Shown piece after piece: positions 43,312 to 51,944 of a DNA stretch of 64,000 nt. Below the pieces are notes generated by a model, which ran no database searches, had not been told where the DNA came from, and was given only the letters and a program-made list of their open reading frames with translations. This stretch comes from Phycisphaerales bacterium (lineage in GTDB: Bacteria > Planctomycetota > Phycisphaerae > UBA1845), in assembly GCA_020353195.1 (NCBI GenBank), contig CP070691.1:1746547-1810546 (forward strand). The letters run 5' to 3'. The position numbers were made by a program, and so were the translations under genes. Within the stretch, counting starts at the first letter, position 1. The number at the start of each line of letters is the position of its first letter.

Positions 43312-45516
43312 ATGGGTATCGGTGCAAACATCCCTCGGATCGACGGCCCGCAGAAAATTCAAGGCACCACTCGTTACGTAGACGACATTCCCACCGAAGG
43401 CGTGACGCACGGGACCACCATCCGCGCACCGGCGGCCCGAGGCAGGATCACCCGCATCCGCTTCGATCCCGACGTTCCGTGGGACGAATATGTGATCGTC
43501 GATCACAAGGACATCCCGGGACACAACGAGGTCGCGCTCATCGAGAGCGATCAACCGGCGCTGGTGGCGTCGGAGTTCCGCCATCGGCATGAGCCCGTGC
43601 TGCTGATCGGGCACCGGTCGATGTCAGCCGTGCGACGGGCCGCGCGGGCGGTCCGCGTCGAGTTTGAACCCCTCCCGGCTATCACCGACCCGCGCCAGCC
43701 GCTGACGGCGGACCGGGTCCAGTACGGCGCCGACAACGTCTTCAAGCGTATCGACATCCACAAGGGTGACCCGGATTCCGCATTTGCCGACGCCGCCCAC
43801 GTCATCGAAGGCCAATACGAAACCGGATCGCAGGAGCACGTCTACCTCGAGCCACAGGGGATGCTCGCCTACCATCAGGACGGACAACTTGTCGTGGTGG
43901 GAAGCCTGCAATGTCCATACTTCGTGCTGAGCGCGCTGAAGCACTTGTTCGGCCGGCGCGAGGACGCGCTGCGCGTGATCCAGGCGCCCATCGGCGGCGC
44001 GTTCGGCGGGAAAGAGGATTACCCGTCGGTCATTGCCATCCACGCCGCTCTCCTGGCGGAGAAGTCCGGCGGGCCGGCCAAGATCGTGTACGACCGCCAG
44101 GAAGACATGGCCGTCACAACGAAGCGCCACCCGAGTTGGGTGCGCCACCGCACCGCCGTCGACCGTGACGGGCGCCTGCTGGCCATGGACATCAACGTGC
44201 TGCTGGACGGCGGGGCCTACGTGACACTGTCACCCGTCGTACTGAGCCGTGCGGCCATCCATGCGGCCGGGCCCTACTTTTGCGAACACATTCACGTTCA
44301 CGGCGAAGTCCATTTCACGAATTCCCCGCCGTACGGCGCCTTCCGCGGTTTCGGCGCGCCGCAGACGCTGTTCGCCGTCGAACGGCAGATGAACGCGATC
44401 GCGGACCGAATCGGAATGGACCCGGCCGAGGCTCGACGCCGAAACCTCCTGCGCGACGGGCAGACGATGGCCACCGGCCAAGTGTATCGTGACGGGGTCG
44501 ATCTGGTCGGGCTGATGGACCACGCCCTGGATCACGCGTCGTACGTGAGCCGTCGTGCCGAATACGAGAAGCTAAACCGCAAGCACCCATACGTGCGCCG
44601 CGGCATCGGGTTCTCGACGTTCTTTCACGGAGCGGGGTTCACAGGGGGCGGCGAGACCCGGCTGGCGTCGGAAGTGTGGGTGGAAGGTCACGGGGACGGC
44701 ACGTTGGAAGTGCTCACGGCCAACACCGAGATGGGCCAGGGAGCGCGGACGGTTCTCACTCAGATCGCGGCCGACACTCTGGGCGTCACCGAGGACCAGG
44801 TGACTGCAGCCGTGCCCGATACGGCTCGAGCGCCCAATAGCGGCCCGACGGTGGCCAGCCGCACGACCATGATCGTGGGCAAGCTGGTCGAGCAGGCGTG
44901 CCGGGATCTGGCTTCGACCGTCGGCGCCGACGGGGCTTCCCTACCTGCAGCGGTCCGCGCGTGGCACCGTTCCCATCCCGGCCGGCGCCTGGTCGGACGT
45001 GCCAGATATCAGACACCCAAGAACATTCAGTGGGACGAGGAGACCTATCGCGGCGACGCGTACTCCTGTTTCGCGTGGGCGACTCACGTCGCCGACGTCG
45101 AGGTTGACCTTCGCACCTACGTCGTGCGGGTCAGGAACTACGTCGCAGTGCAAGAGGTCGGCAAGGTGGTGCATCCGGTCCTGGCAACAGGGCAGATCCA
45201 GGGCGGCGTGGCCCAGGGTATCGGCTGGGCGCTGACCGAAGAGGTCGTGCTCGAAGACGGAGCCATGACGAACAACCAGATGACCAACTACATCATCCCC
45301 ACCGCCGCCGACCTGCCGAACATCCGGGTCTTTTTTGAGGAGCAGCCTGCCGCGTTCGGCCCGCGGGGTGCCAAGGGGATCGGCGAGCTGCCGATGGACG
45401 GTCCCGCACCGGCGGTCATCAACGCCGTGTGCCACGCGCTGGGAACGTCCATTGACCAGATTCCCCTGACGCCGGAGCGGCTGATGGCCCATCTGGAGGG
45501 CGACGGCGATGGATAA
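43312..45516 (+). CDS. xdhA: Molybdenum-binding subunit of a xanthine-dehydrogenase-type hydroxylase
   Basis: This 734-residue subunit has the molybdopterin-binding motifs of the xanthine oxidase family: IGGAFGGKED near residue 227, GAFRGFGAPQTLF near 340, EMGQGARTVLTQIAADTLGV near 475 and GAKGIGELPMDGPAPAV at the end, with the catalytic Glu of GELP. The N-terminal aldehyde oxidase/xanthine dehydrogenase a/b-hammerhead part begins IPRIDGPQKIQGTTRYVDD. It would hydroxylate a purine or other N-heterocycle with water as oxygen donor. Its stop codon overlaps the start of the 2Fe-2S subunit gene by 8 nt, so the three subunits form an operon with the FAD subunit third. GGAG precedes ATG 43312 by 7 nt. 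The natural substrate is not provable from sequence. Confidence 0.93.
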   Translation: MGIGANIPRIDGPQKIQGTTRYVDDIPTEGVTHGTTIRAPAARGRITRIRFDPDVPWDEYVIVDHKDIPGHNEVALIESDQPALVASEFRHRHEPVLLIGHRSMSAVRRAARAVRVEFEPLPAITDPRQPLTADRVQYGADNVFKRIDIHKGDPDSAFADAAHVIEGQYETGSQEHVYLEPQGMLAYHQDGQLVVVGSLQCPYFVLSALKHLFGRREDALRVIQAPIGGAFGGKEDYPSVIAIHAALLAEKSGGPAKIVYDRQEDMAVTTKRHPSWVRHRTAVDRDGRLLAMDINVLLDGGAYVTLSPVVLSRAAIHAAGPYFCEHIHVHGEVHFTNSPPYGAFRGFGAPQTLFAVERQMNAIADRIGMDPAEARRRNLLRDGQTMATGQVYRDGVDLVGLMDHALDHASYVSRRAEYEKLNRKHPYVRRGIGFSTFFHGAGFTGGGETRLASEVWVEGHGDGTLEVLTANTEMGQGARTVLTQIAADTLGVTEDQVTAAVPDTARAPNSGPTVASRTTMIVGKLVEQACRDLASTVGADGASLPAAVRAWHRSHPGRRLVGRARYQTPKNIQWDEETYRGDAYSCFAWATHVADVEVDLRTYVVRVRNYVAVQEVGKVVHPVLATGQIQGGVAQGIGWALTEEVVLEDGAMTNNQMTNYIIPTAADLPNIRVFFEEQPAAFGPRGAKGIGELPMDGPAPAVINAVCHALGTSIDQIPLTPERLMAHLEGDGDG

Positions 45517-45970
45517 CATCGAGCTCACGTTCACCCTCAACGGCAAGCCGGTCACACGAACCGTGCCCGTCGACGCCCGCCTGCTGGACGTTCTGCGTTA
45601 CGACTGCGGCTGCACCGGCACCAAGGAGGGATGCGGCGAAGGCGAATGTGGGGCGTGCACCGTGCTGCTGGACGACTTGCCCGTCAACGCCTGCCTCGTG
45701 CCTGCGTTCCAGGTGGCCGGACGATTGGTGGAGACGGTCGAATCGACCGACGCATCATTGGCCGATGTGCTGAATCGCACCGGCACCGCACAGTGCGGGG
45801 CCTGCACGCCGGGCATCGTCATGACCACACGATGGCTCATGAGTCATCCGGAGGCCCTGGACGACGCGTCGCTGCGGATGCTCATGAGCGGCAACCTCTG
45901 CCGTTGCACCGGGTACGACGCGGTGATCGCCGGGGCCCGGCAGGCGCTGCACCGCGAGGAGGAGGACTGA
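45509..45970 (+). CDS. 2Fe-2S subunit of the molybdenum hydroxylase
   Basis: The 153-residue protein carries the two [2Fe-2S] clusters of the family: the plant-type ferredoxin set CTGTKEGCGEGECGACTV with a later NAC (residues about 30-75), and the CGACTPG plus CRCTGY set in the helical C-terminal part. It passes electrons from the molybdenum centre to the FAD subunit. It overlaps the Mo subunit gene by 8 nt and is followed after 2 nt by the FAD subunit gene. The N-terminus (MDNIELTFTLNGKPVTRTV) is usual for the family. Confidence 0.95.
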   Translation: MDNIELTFTLNGKPVTRTVPVDARLLDVLRYDCGCTGTKEGCGEGECGACTVLLDDLPVNACLVPAFQVAGRLVETVESTDASLADVLNRTGTAQCGACTPGIVMTTRWLMSHPEALDDASLRMLMSGNLCRCTGYDAVIAGARQALHREEED

Positions 45971-45972
45971 GA

Positions 45973-46797
45973 ATGAAGGTGCTTCAGCCGTCCACTCTCG
46001 ACGAAGCCCTCGACATGATGGCAACGGCTGACACGGCATTAACACCCATCGCCGGCGGGACCGATCTCCTTGTCTCCTGGCATCACGTCGACAAAGACAG
46101 CCTTCACCTGCTCGACCTGACGCGGTTGCGCAAACTGCAAGCGATGCGTATGACCAAGCGCCATCTCGAACTCGGCGGATTGACCACGTACTGGCAGGTC
46201 ATCAAGTCGCCCGAGGTGGCGCGCGCGTTTCCGTTGCTGGCCGAATGTGCCCGACTGATCGGCGCGATCCAGGTCCAGACCCGCGGTACCTGGGCGGGCA
46301 ACATCCAAAACGGGTCGCCCGCCGCCGACGGTGTGGCCGTCATGATGGCCTATGACGCGACCGTCATCCTGCAATCCCGCGACGGGCGGACTGAAGTTCC
46401 GCTCGACCGGTACTACACCGGCTACAAGCAGACGGTCCGCCGGGGCGACCAGTTGATCACCGCCATCCGCATGCCGCGCCGCCGGCGCATCGTCGAGTGG
46501 TTCGAGAAAGTGGGGGCCCGCCGCGCCCAGGCGATCGCCAAGCTCGGTGTCGCCGCCGTGCGGGATACGCGGGGCTGGCGCATCGCCGCCAACAGCGTGG
46601 CCCCGTACGTTTGCCGCTGCCGCGCGCTGGAAGACGCTCTGCGCCAAGGCCGGTCTTTCGGCGGACCTGACGAAATTCGCCACGCCCTTGCCCCCGACAT
46701 CTGCCCCATTACCGACGTCCGCTCAACCGCCACATACCGCGAACGCGTCCTCAGCCGCATCCTCTACTTCCGGCTGGCTGAAAACGGCTCGCCGTAG
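45973..46797 (+). CDS. xdhB: FAD-binding subunit of the molybdenum hydroxylase
   Basis: The 274-residue protein has the CoxM/XdhB flavin-binding features: PIAGGTDLLVSW, then the loop RGTWAGNIQNGSPAADGV, and the C-terminal CODH-type segment with EKVGARRAQAIAKLGVAAV. It takes electrons from the 2Fe-2S subunit and passes them to NAD or another acceptor. The gene follows the 2Fe-2S gene after 2 nt; GGAGGA at the end of that gene is its ribosome site. Stop at 46797 is 25 bp from the convergent XdhC gene. Confidence 0.93.
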   Translation: MKVLQPSTLDEALDMMATADTALTPIAGGTDLLVSWHHVDKDSLHLLDLTRLRKLQAMRMTKRHLELGGLTTYWQVIKSPEVARAFPLLAECARLIGAIQVQTRGTWAGNIQNGSPAADGVAVMMAYDATVILQSRDGRTEVPLDRYYTGYKQTVRRGDQLITAIRMPRRRRIVEWFEKVGARRAQAIAKLGVAAVRDTRGWRIAANSVAPYVCRCRALEDALRQGRSFGGPDEIRHALAPDICPITDVRSTATYRERVLSRILYFRLAENGSP

Positions 46798-46822
46798 TCG
46801 CCTCGCACCATCAAAAGGGGAT

Positions 46823-47773
46823 TCAACCGTCGGTTGTCGATTGGGTCGGACCTTCCACCAGCTTGGGCGTGTCCCGCCGGCGCGCCTGGACCAGTTCGGC
46901 CACGATGCTGACGGCAAGCTCCGGCACCGTAGCGGCGCCGATGGGCAAACCGATGGGCGAATGCACGCGGTCGATCAGTTCCGGCGGCACGCCCGATGCA
47001 GCCAGGCGCCCGAAGATCATCTGGGCTTTCCGCTTGCTCGCGATCATGCCAACGTAATGGGCCGGGCTGCGAACGACGGCGTCGAGAGCCTGGTAATCGT
47101 GTTGATGACCACGGGTCACGATCACGACGAAGCAGGCGGAGTCGATGGGGTAGCTCCGCAACGCCGACCCGATGTCGTCGACGATGAGCTTGACGTCGGA
47201 GCCGAACCGCTCCCGTGCTGCGCAGTCCGCCCTGTCGTCGATCACCACCACGTGGAAGTCGAGGGCCCCGGCCAGCCTGGCGACGGCCTGGCCGACATGC
47301 CCCGCCCCGGCGATCAGCAGCGTCGGCGGCACCTCCAGATGCACGCGGTATTCGAGCCGCTTGCCCTTCTGCTCCACCACGATCGGAAACCAGGCCCGCT
47401 CGCGGCGCTGCAGACTCTCCACCGCCCGGCGATAGGGCTCCAGGTCGGCGTCGGGCGTCACGGTCGTCACACCGACGGACATGCGCCCGCCGCAGATCGG
47501 CCCGTCGCCCCGTCCAAGGTCGCGATCCAGCGAGAAGTCCAGCACCGCCGTCCCCCGTTGCTGCAGAACCTCAGAAGCCCGGCGCTTGACGTCAGCCTCC
47601 ACGTAACCGCCGCCCACCGTCCCCAGCGCGGTCAAGTCCGCCCGGAGCAGCATCGCCGCGCCGGGACGCCGCGGCGTCGAGCCTGAGGTCTGCACGACGA
47701 CGCACAGCGCCGACGGTCGCCCTGCGTCGGCTTCGCAGATCATGTCGCGCAGAACCGGCAGCAACTCGCTCAT
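46823..47773 (-). CDS. xdhC: XdhC/CoxI-family molybdenum hydroxylase maturation factor
   Basis: The 316-residue protein has the two XdhC_CoxI parts: an N-terminal region with SGSTPRRPGAAMLLR and GTVGGGYVEADVKRRA, and a C-terminal Rossmann domain with LLIAGAGHVGQAVARLA and VGMIASKRKAQMIF. In Rhodobacter XdhC binds the molybdenum cofactor, promotes its sulfuration and inserts it into xanthine dehydrogenase. GAGGAG is 8 nt before ATG 47773. The gene is 12 bp downstream of the FeS-Mo fusion gene on the same strand and convergent with the three-subunit operon, so it may serve both hydroxylases. The name follows the Rhodobacter usage, not the E. coli FeS-subunit usage. Confidence 0.92.
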   Translation of the reverse strand: MSELLPVLRDMICEADAGRPSALCVVVQTSGSTPRRPGAAMLLRADLTALGTVGGGYVEADVKRRASEVLQQRGTAVLDFSLDRDLGRGDGPICGGRMSVGVTTVTPDADLEPYRRAVESLQRRERAWFPIVVEQKGKRLEYRVHLEVPPTLLIAGAGHVGQAVARLAGALDFHVVVIDDRADCAARERFGSDVKLIVDDIGSALRSYPIDSACFVVIVTRGHQHDYQALDAVVRSPAHYVGMIASKRKAQMIFGRLAASGVPPELIDRVHSPIGLPIGAATVPELAVSIVAELVQARRRDTPKLVEGPTQSTTDG

Positions 47774-47785
47774 GTCGGACGCTCC

Positions 47786-50470
47786 TCAAGCGGTGGACGG
47801 GCGCGACGGTTGCCACCGCGGGTCCATAATCGCCCGGGCGGCGGGCGAATCTCTCATCGGCAATCGCGTGCGGCGGATGCCGTCGAAGGCGGCCAGGGCG
47901 CCGGCGACCGCCGGCGCGGTCGGCACCAGGCCGATCTCCCCCACTCCCCGCGCACCGTAAGGCGTCTCCGGGTCGGGCTCCTCGATGAAGATCACCTCGA
48001 CCCGCGGCATGTCATGGGCACGCAGGATACCCAGCGAGTTGACGTCCTTGCTCTGAACGCACCCGCCTTCGACCACGAACTCCTCGGTCAGGGCGTACCC
48101 CAGGCCCATGTGGATCGCGCCCTCGATCTGGCCTTCCAACAACGTCGGGTTGATCACCTTGCCGACGTCGTGGGCGGCCACGACCTTCTTCAGTCGCCCG
48201 TCGTCGTCGAGGCTGACCACCTGCGTGGCGAAGCCGTAGGTCAGATGGGTCTTGGGGTCCGGGACGTCGGCCCCCAGCTTCGTCGTGTAGGTACACGCGT
48301 AGTCACCGCGATACTGTCGCCCCACGAGATCGGTCAGGGTCTTGCCCGCGTCGAGGTCGGCGCGCAGATTGCGTGCGGCCTGCTGAACCGCCAGACCGGC
48401 CAGCACCGTTCCCCGACTCGCCGTCGTCTGCCCGCAGTCCACGTCCGCCGAGGTATCCGTCGTGACCCGGAAGACGCCCGGCGGCAGCCGCGTTTCCTGA
48501 CATGCGGTCTGGATGCACACCGTAAACAGGCCCTGACCCATCTCGGTAAAACCGGTGCGGATGGTGACATGATCGTCCGCGTCAACGGTGAGCACGGCTT
48601 TGCCCAGGTCAGGCGCGCCGGTGCCCAGACCGACGTTCTTCACTCCGCAGGCGATGCCCGCATACTTCTCGCCGCGATAGGTGTCGCGCACCGCCAGCAA
48701 CGTCTTCTTGAGTCCGAACGGCTTCGTGAGCTTCTGGCCGGTGCAGAACGTATCGCCCTGGTCCAGCGCGTTGCGCCAGCGAACCTCCCACCCGTCGATC
48801 CCCACCTTGTCCGCCAACAGGTCGAGCATGCCCTCCATCGCGAACGCTACGTGATTCACACCGAATCCGCGCATGGCCCCACCCGGCGGGTTGTTCGTGT
48901 AGACAGCCGAGGATTCGATGTCGACGTTCGGCACGCGATAGGGTCCGGTCGCGTGTCCCGCCGCTCGCTCCAACACCTTGCCCCCGACGGACGCGTAGGC
49001 TCCCGTGTCACCGACGATGCGCGCCCGGACGGCCGTCAGCCGGCCGTCGGCATCGCAGCCAGCCCGCATGTGAATCCGCACGGGATGACGCTTCGGGTGC
49101 AGGCGGAAACTCTCGGTGCGGGTGAGCGTGCACTTGACGGGCTGACGGCAGAGAACGGCTGCCAGCGCGGTCTGGGCCTGGATGCTCAGGTCCTCCTTGC
49201 CGCCGAACGCGCCGCCGTTGGATACCAACTGCACTTGTATGCGATCGGCGTCCCAGCCCAGCACCGACGCGATCTGCCGACGGTCGTCGAACACGCCCTG
49301 TCCCTGGCTGAGCACCTTCAGCCTCCGGGCACCGTCGTCGTCCGGTGACCACGGCATGGCAATGCAGGCTTCCGGCTCCAGGAACATGTGCTCAACGCGC
49401 TGCGTGGTGTACATGTGCTCGACGACGTGGGCCGACGACGCGAACGCCGCCTCGACACTGCCGCGCCGGACGATCGATCGCGACAGGAGGTTGCCGTCCG
49501 CACGGGCGGGGTGAATCCTCGGAGCATCCGCCTTCAGCGCGTCCTCCGGCGACGTCACCGGGGTACGCACCTCATAGTCCACGACGATGGCCCCGGCGGC
49601 CGCCCGGGCCGTGCGCCGGTCTCGCGCCACGACGACCGCCAGCACATCTCCCGTACAACGGGTCTCCTCGCCGACGGCGACAAGGATCGGCCAATCCTGT
49701 TCGATCAGGCCCACACACCGCTCGCCGGGCACGTCGCCGGCCGTGATCACCCGTACGACGCCATCCTGCGCGCACGCCGGCCGATCATCGATCCCCTTGA
49801 CCAATGCCCGCGGGTGGTCGCTGAACCGCAGGGCCGCATACAGCGAACCGGGAACGTCAACGTCGTCAATGAAACGAAAACTGCCCAGCACCAGCTCGCG
49901 CCCGCGATACCGGTCCATGCGCGTGCCGACCCGACCTGTGGTGTCGGGTTCTGCCATCGCTTCACCACGCCGCACGCGCGCGAACAGCTCGACGCCGTCG
50001 ATGATCTTCGCGTATCCCGTGCATCGGCACAGGTGACGTCGCAATCCACGCGCGATCTCATCGCGGGCCGGCGTCGGGTTCTGCTCCACCAGCGCCACCG
50101 TCCGCATGGCGATGCCTGGGATGCAGAAGCCGCACTGGCACGCGCCGCTGCGAACGAAGCTCTCCGCAAGCTGGCCGCGGATCTCCGCAGGCAGCCCTTC
50201 CAGTGTGGTCACGCGCCGCCCCGCCACCTTCGACGCCGGCATCGCGCACGACAGGCGTGGCCGGCCGTCCACCAGAACCGTGCACGCCCCGCACTGACCT
50301 TGCGGAGCACAGCCGCGTTTCGGAGAGACGATCCCGAACTCGTCGCGCAGGACATCGAGCAGGGATTGGCCGGCAAGCGCCCGGACCGATACGGACTGAG
50401 CGTTCAACTCAAAGGAGACGACCTGTCCCGTAAGCTCCGACGCAGGCGTGTCGTGATGCTGAGAAGCCAT
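47786..50470 (-). CDS. FeS-Mo fusion hydroxylase, XdhD / selenium-dependent xanthine dehydrogenase-like
   Basis: This 894-residue protein fuses a 2Fe-2S domain (residues about 18-170; CAPQGQCGACTVLVDG, CQCGFCIPG, LCRCTGYAK) to a molybdopterin-binding domain (NGGAFGGKEDLS near 425, GAMRGFGVNH near 525, EMGQGLFTVCIQTACQE near 650, GARGVGEIGLVPTAPAV at the end). There is no FAD domain. This layout matches the group called selenium-dependent xanthine dehydrogenase, related to E. coli XdhD, whose active-site selenium is a labile ligand rather than selenocysteine. The neighbours SsnA, MocA and YgeW support that. Selenium use itself cannot be shown without selD, which is not in the window. ATCAAGG abuts ATG 50470 with no spacer. 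Confidence 0.88.
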   Translation of the reverse strand: MASQHHDTPASELTGQVVSFELNAQSVSVRALAGQSLLDVLRDEFGIVSPKRGCAPQGQCGACTVLVDGRPRLSCAMPASKVAGRRVTTLEGLPAEIRGQLAESFVRSGACQCGFCIPGIAMRTVALVEQNPTPARDEIARGLRRHLCRCTGYAKIIDGVELFARVRRGEAMAEPDTTGRVGTRMDRYRGRELVLGSFRFIDDVDVPGSLYAALRFSDHPRALVKGIDDRPACAQDGVVRVITAGDVPGERCVGLIEQDWPILVAVGEETRCTGDVLAVVVARDRRTARAAAGAIVVDYEVRTPVTSPEDALKADAPRIHPARADGNLLSRSIVRRGSVEAAFASSAHVVEHMYTTQRVEHMFLEPEACIAMPWSPDDDGARRLKVLSQGQGVFDDRRQIASVLGWDADRIQVQLVSNGGAFGGKEDLSIQAQTALAAVLCRQPVKCTLTRTESFRLHPKRHPVRIHMRAGCDADGRLTAVRARIVGDTGAYASVGGKVLERAAGHATGPYRVPNVDIESSAVYTNNPPGGAMRGFGVNHVAFAMEGMLDLLADKVGIDGWEVRWRNALDQGDTFCTGQKLTKPFGLKKTLLAVRDTYRGEKYAGIACGVKNVGLGTGAPDLGKAVLTVDADDHVTIRTGFTEMGQGLFTVCIQTACQETRLPPGVFRVTTDTSADVDCGQTTASRGTVLAGLAVQQAARNLRADLDAGKTLTDLVGRQYRGDYACTYTTKLGADVPDPKTHLTYGFATQVVSLDDDGRLKKVVAAHDVGKVINPTLLEGQIEGAIHMGLGYALTEEFVVEGGCVQSKDVNSLGILRAHDMPRVEVIFIEEPDPETPYGARGVGEIGLVPTAPAVAGALAAFDGIRRTRLPMRDSPAARAIMDPRWQPSRPSTA

Positions 50471-50615
50471 CCTTGATCGCGTGCATTCTAAGACGCGCGA
50501 TGCTCAGTCGCAACTGCCACCCGCGCAACAACACCCCGCCTTCGGACACGTCCGTTGATTCGATCAACACGTTATGATAGCCTCATCCGTCCATTGGCGA
50601 ACCTGAGCACTGGAC

Positions 50616-51944
50616 ATGAGTAACGGACAAAGCGATGCCCTCGGCGGTCTGACCGATACGCAGGCGACGCTCGAGGCGTCGCGGTGCCTGATGTGCGAAG
50701 ATCCGCCGTGCGTGGCCGCCTGCCCGGCCCGGGTCCCCGTCAAGCATTTCATCCGCGCCCTGCGGTTCGGGTGCCCGCGACGGGCCGTCAACCTGATCCG
50801 ACAGCAGAACATCCTTGCCGGGGTGTGCGGTCTGGCGTGCCCCGTGGAGGAACTCTGCGTCGGTGCCTGCACCGGAACGGATCTGGCCACGCCCGTCGCC
50901 ATCGGCAAGCTCCAGCACTACGCCGCGGTGACCGAGATTCGCTCCGGAAGAGAAGGCCTCGCGGGGCCTGGGGACGGCCGGCGGGTGGCCATCATCGGTG
51001 CGGGACCGTCCGGGCTGGCGGCGGCGGCGGAACTGGCGCGGCGCGGCCACCTCCCCACCGTGTTTGAGAAGGACCGCCGGCCCGGAGGCATCTGCACGTA
51101 CGGCGCGCCGGCCGATCGCGTTCCTCAGGCATTGCTCACCGGGGAAATCGAATACATCAAAAGCCTGGGCGTGGAGATCAGAACAGCAAGCCCCATTGAC
51201 CGGAACAACACCATCGACGACCTGATCGCGGACGGGTACCAAGCAGTGTATGTGGGCACCGGCCTGCAACGGGCGGCCACGCCGCACGTGCCCGGCGCCG
51301 AACTCGAAGGCGTCGTCACCTGGAGACAGCTTCTCCACCGCGCGTCCGCTTTCAGCCTGGGCGAGGGCGATAAGCCGACGGTGGCAAGCCAGGTGATCGT
51401 CGTCGGCGGAGGCGGGGTGGCCGTGGACGCCGCCTGCACCGCTCTGGAACTGGGGGCCGACGACGTCGACGTGGTGTGCCTGGAAGGCCCGCACGAGATG
51501 CCCGCCTGTCGCGACGAGGTCGACAAGGCGTGGCAAACGGGCGTTCGCTTCCACACCCGCTCCATGCCGATCGAGGTCACCGGCGCGAACGGCAAGGTCA
51601 CCGGCCTCAATGCAATACGCATCCGATGGGCAGAACCGGGCAGGTTCATCCCGTCCAACGCGGACCCGATCGAGGGCACGGAATACTGGCTCCCCGGAGC
51701 CACGGTGGTCTTTGCCGTCGGGGCCGCACCGGCGACGGAGCTCGCCGATGCGCTGCCCGGAGTGGATGTCGACGTGACGGGACGGATCATCGCCGACGTC
51801 GACACGGGCGCCACGTCCCGATCGGGGGTGTATGCCGGCGGCGATGCGGTGTCGGGAGGTGGCACGACCATCGTCAAGGCGATCGCTGAGGGCAAGCGGG
51901 CCGGCGAGGCCATCGACGCCCACTTGAGGGGGATGACCGGATGA
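50616..51944 (+). CDS. preT: PreT-like FAD/NAD subunit of dihydropyrimidine dehydrogenase
   Basis: The 442-residue protein begins with a cysteine-rich dicluster domain (CLMCEDPPCVAACPARVP, then CGLACPVEELCVGACTG) and continues as a GltD/PreT-type flavoprotein, with FAD-binding AIIGAGPSGLAAAAELARRG near 127, the NAD-binding VIVVGGGGVAVDAACTALEL near 260 and GVYAGGDAVSGGGT at the end. It would move electrons between NAD(P)H and the flavin-FeS protein PreA. Its TGA overlaps the preA ATG (ATGA), so the subunits are coupled. E. coli YgfK contains the same domains in one chain. No clear ribosome site precedes ATG 50616. Confidence 0.92.
   Translation: MSNGQSDALGGLTDTQATLEASRCLMCEDPPCVAACPARVPVKHFIRALRFGCPRRAVNLIRQQNILAGVCGLACPVEELCVGACTGTDLATPVAIGKLQHYAAVTEIRSGREGLAGPGDGRRVAIIGAGPSGLAAAAELARRGHLPTVFEKDRRPGGICTYGAPADRVPQALLTGEIEYIKSLGVEIRTASPIDRNNTIDDLIADGYQAVYVGTGLQRAATPHVPGAELEGVVTWRQLLHRASAFSLGEGDKPTVASQVIVVGGGGVAVDAACTALELGADDVDVVCLEGPHEMPACRDEVDKAWQTGVRFHTRSMPIEVTGANGKVTGLNAIRIRWAEPGRFIPSNADPIEGTEYWLPGATVVFAVGAAPATELADALPGVDVDVTGRIIADVDTGATSRSGVYAGGDAVSGGGTTIVKAIAEGKRAGEAIDAHLRGMTG

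Noticed and set aside
47786..50470. Selenocysteine (in-frame UGA) in the selenium-type hydroxylase
   Set aside because: The frame has no internal stop codon, and the known enzymes of this group carry labile selenium as a ligand, not selenocysteine.
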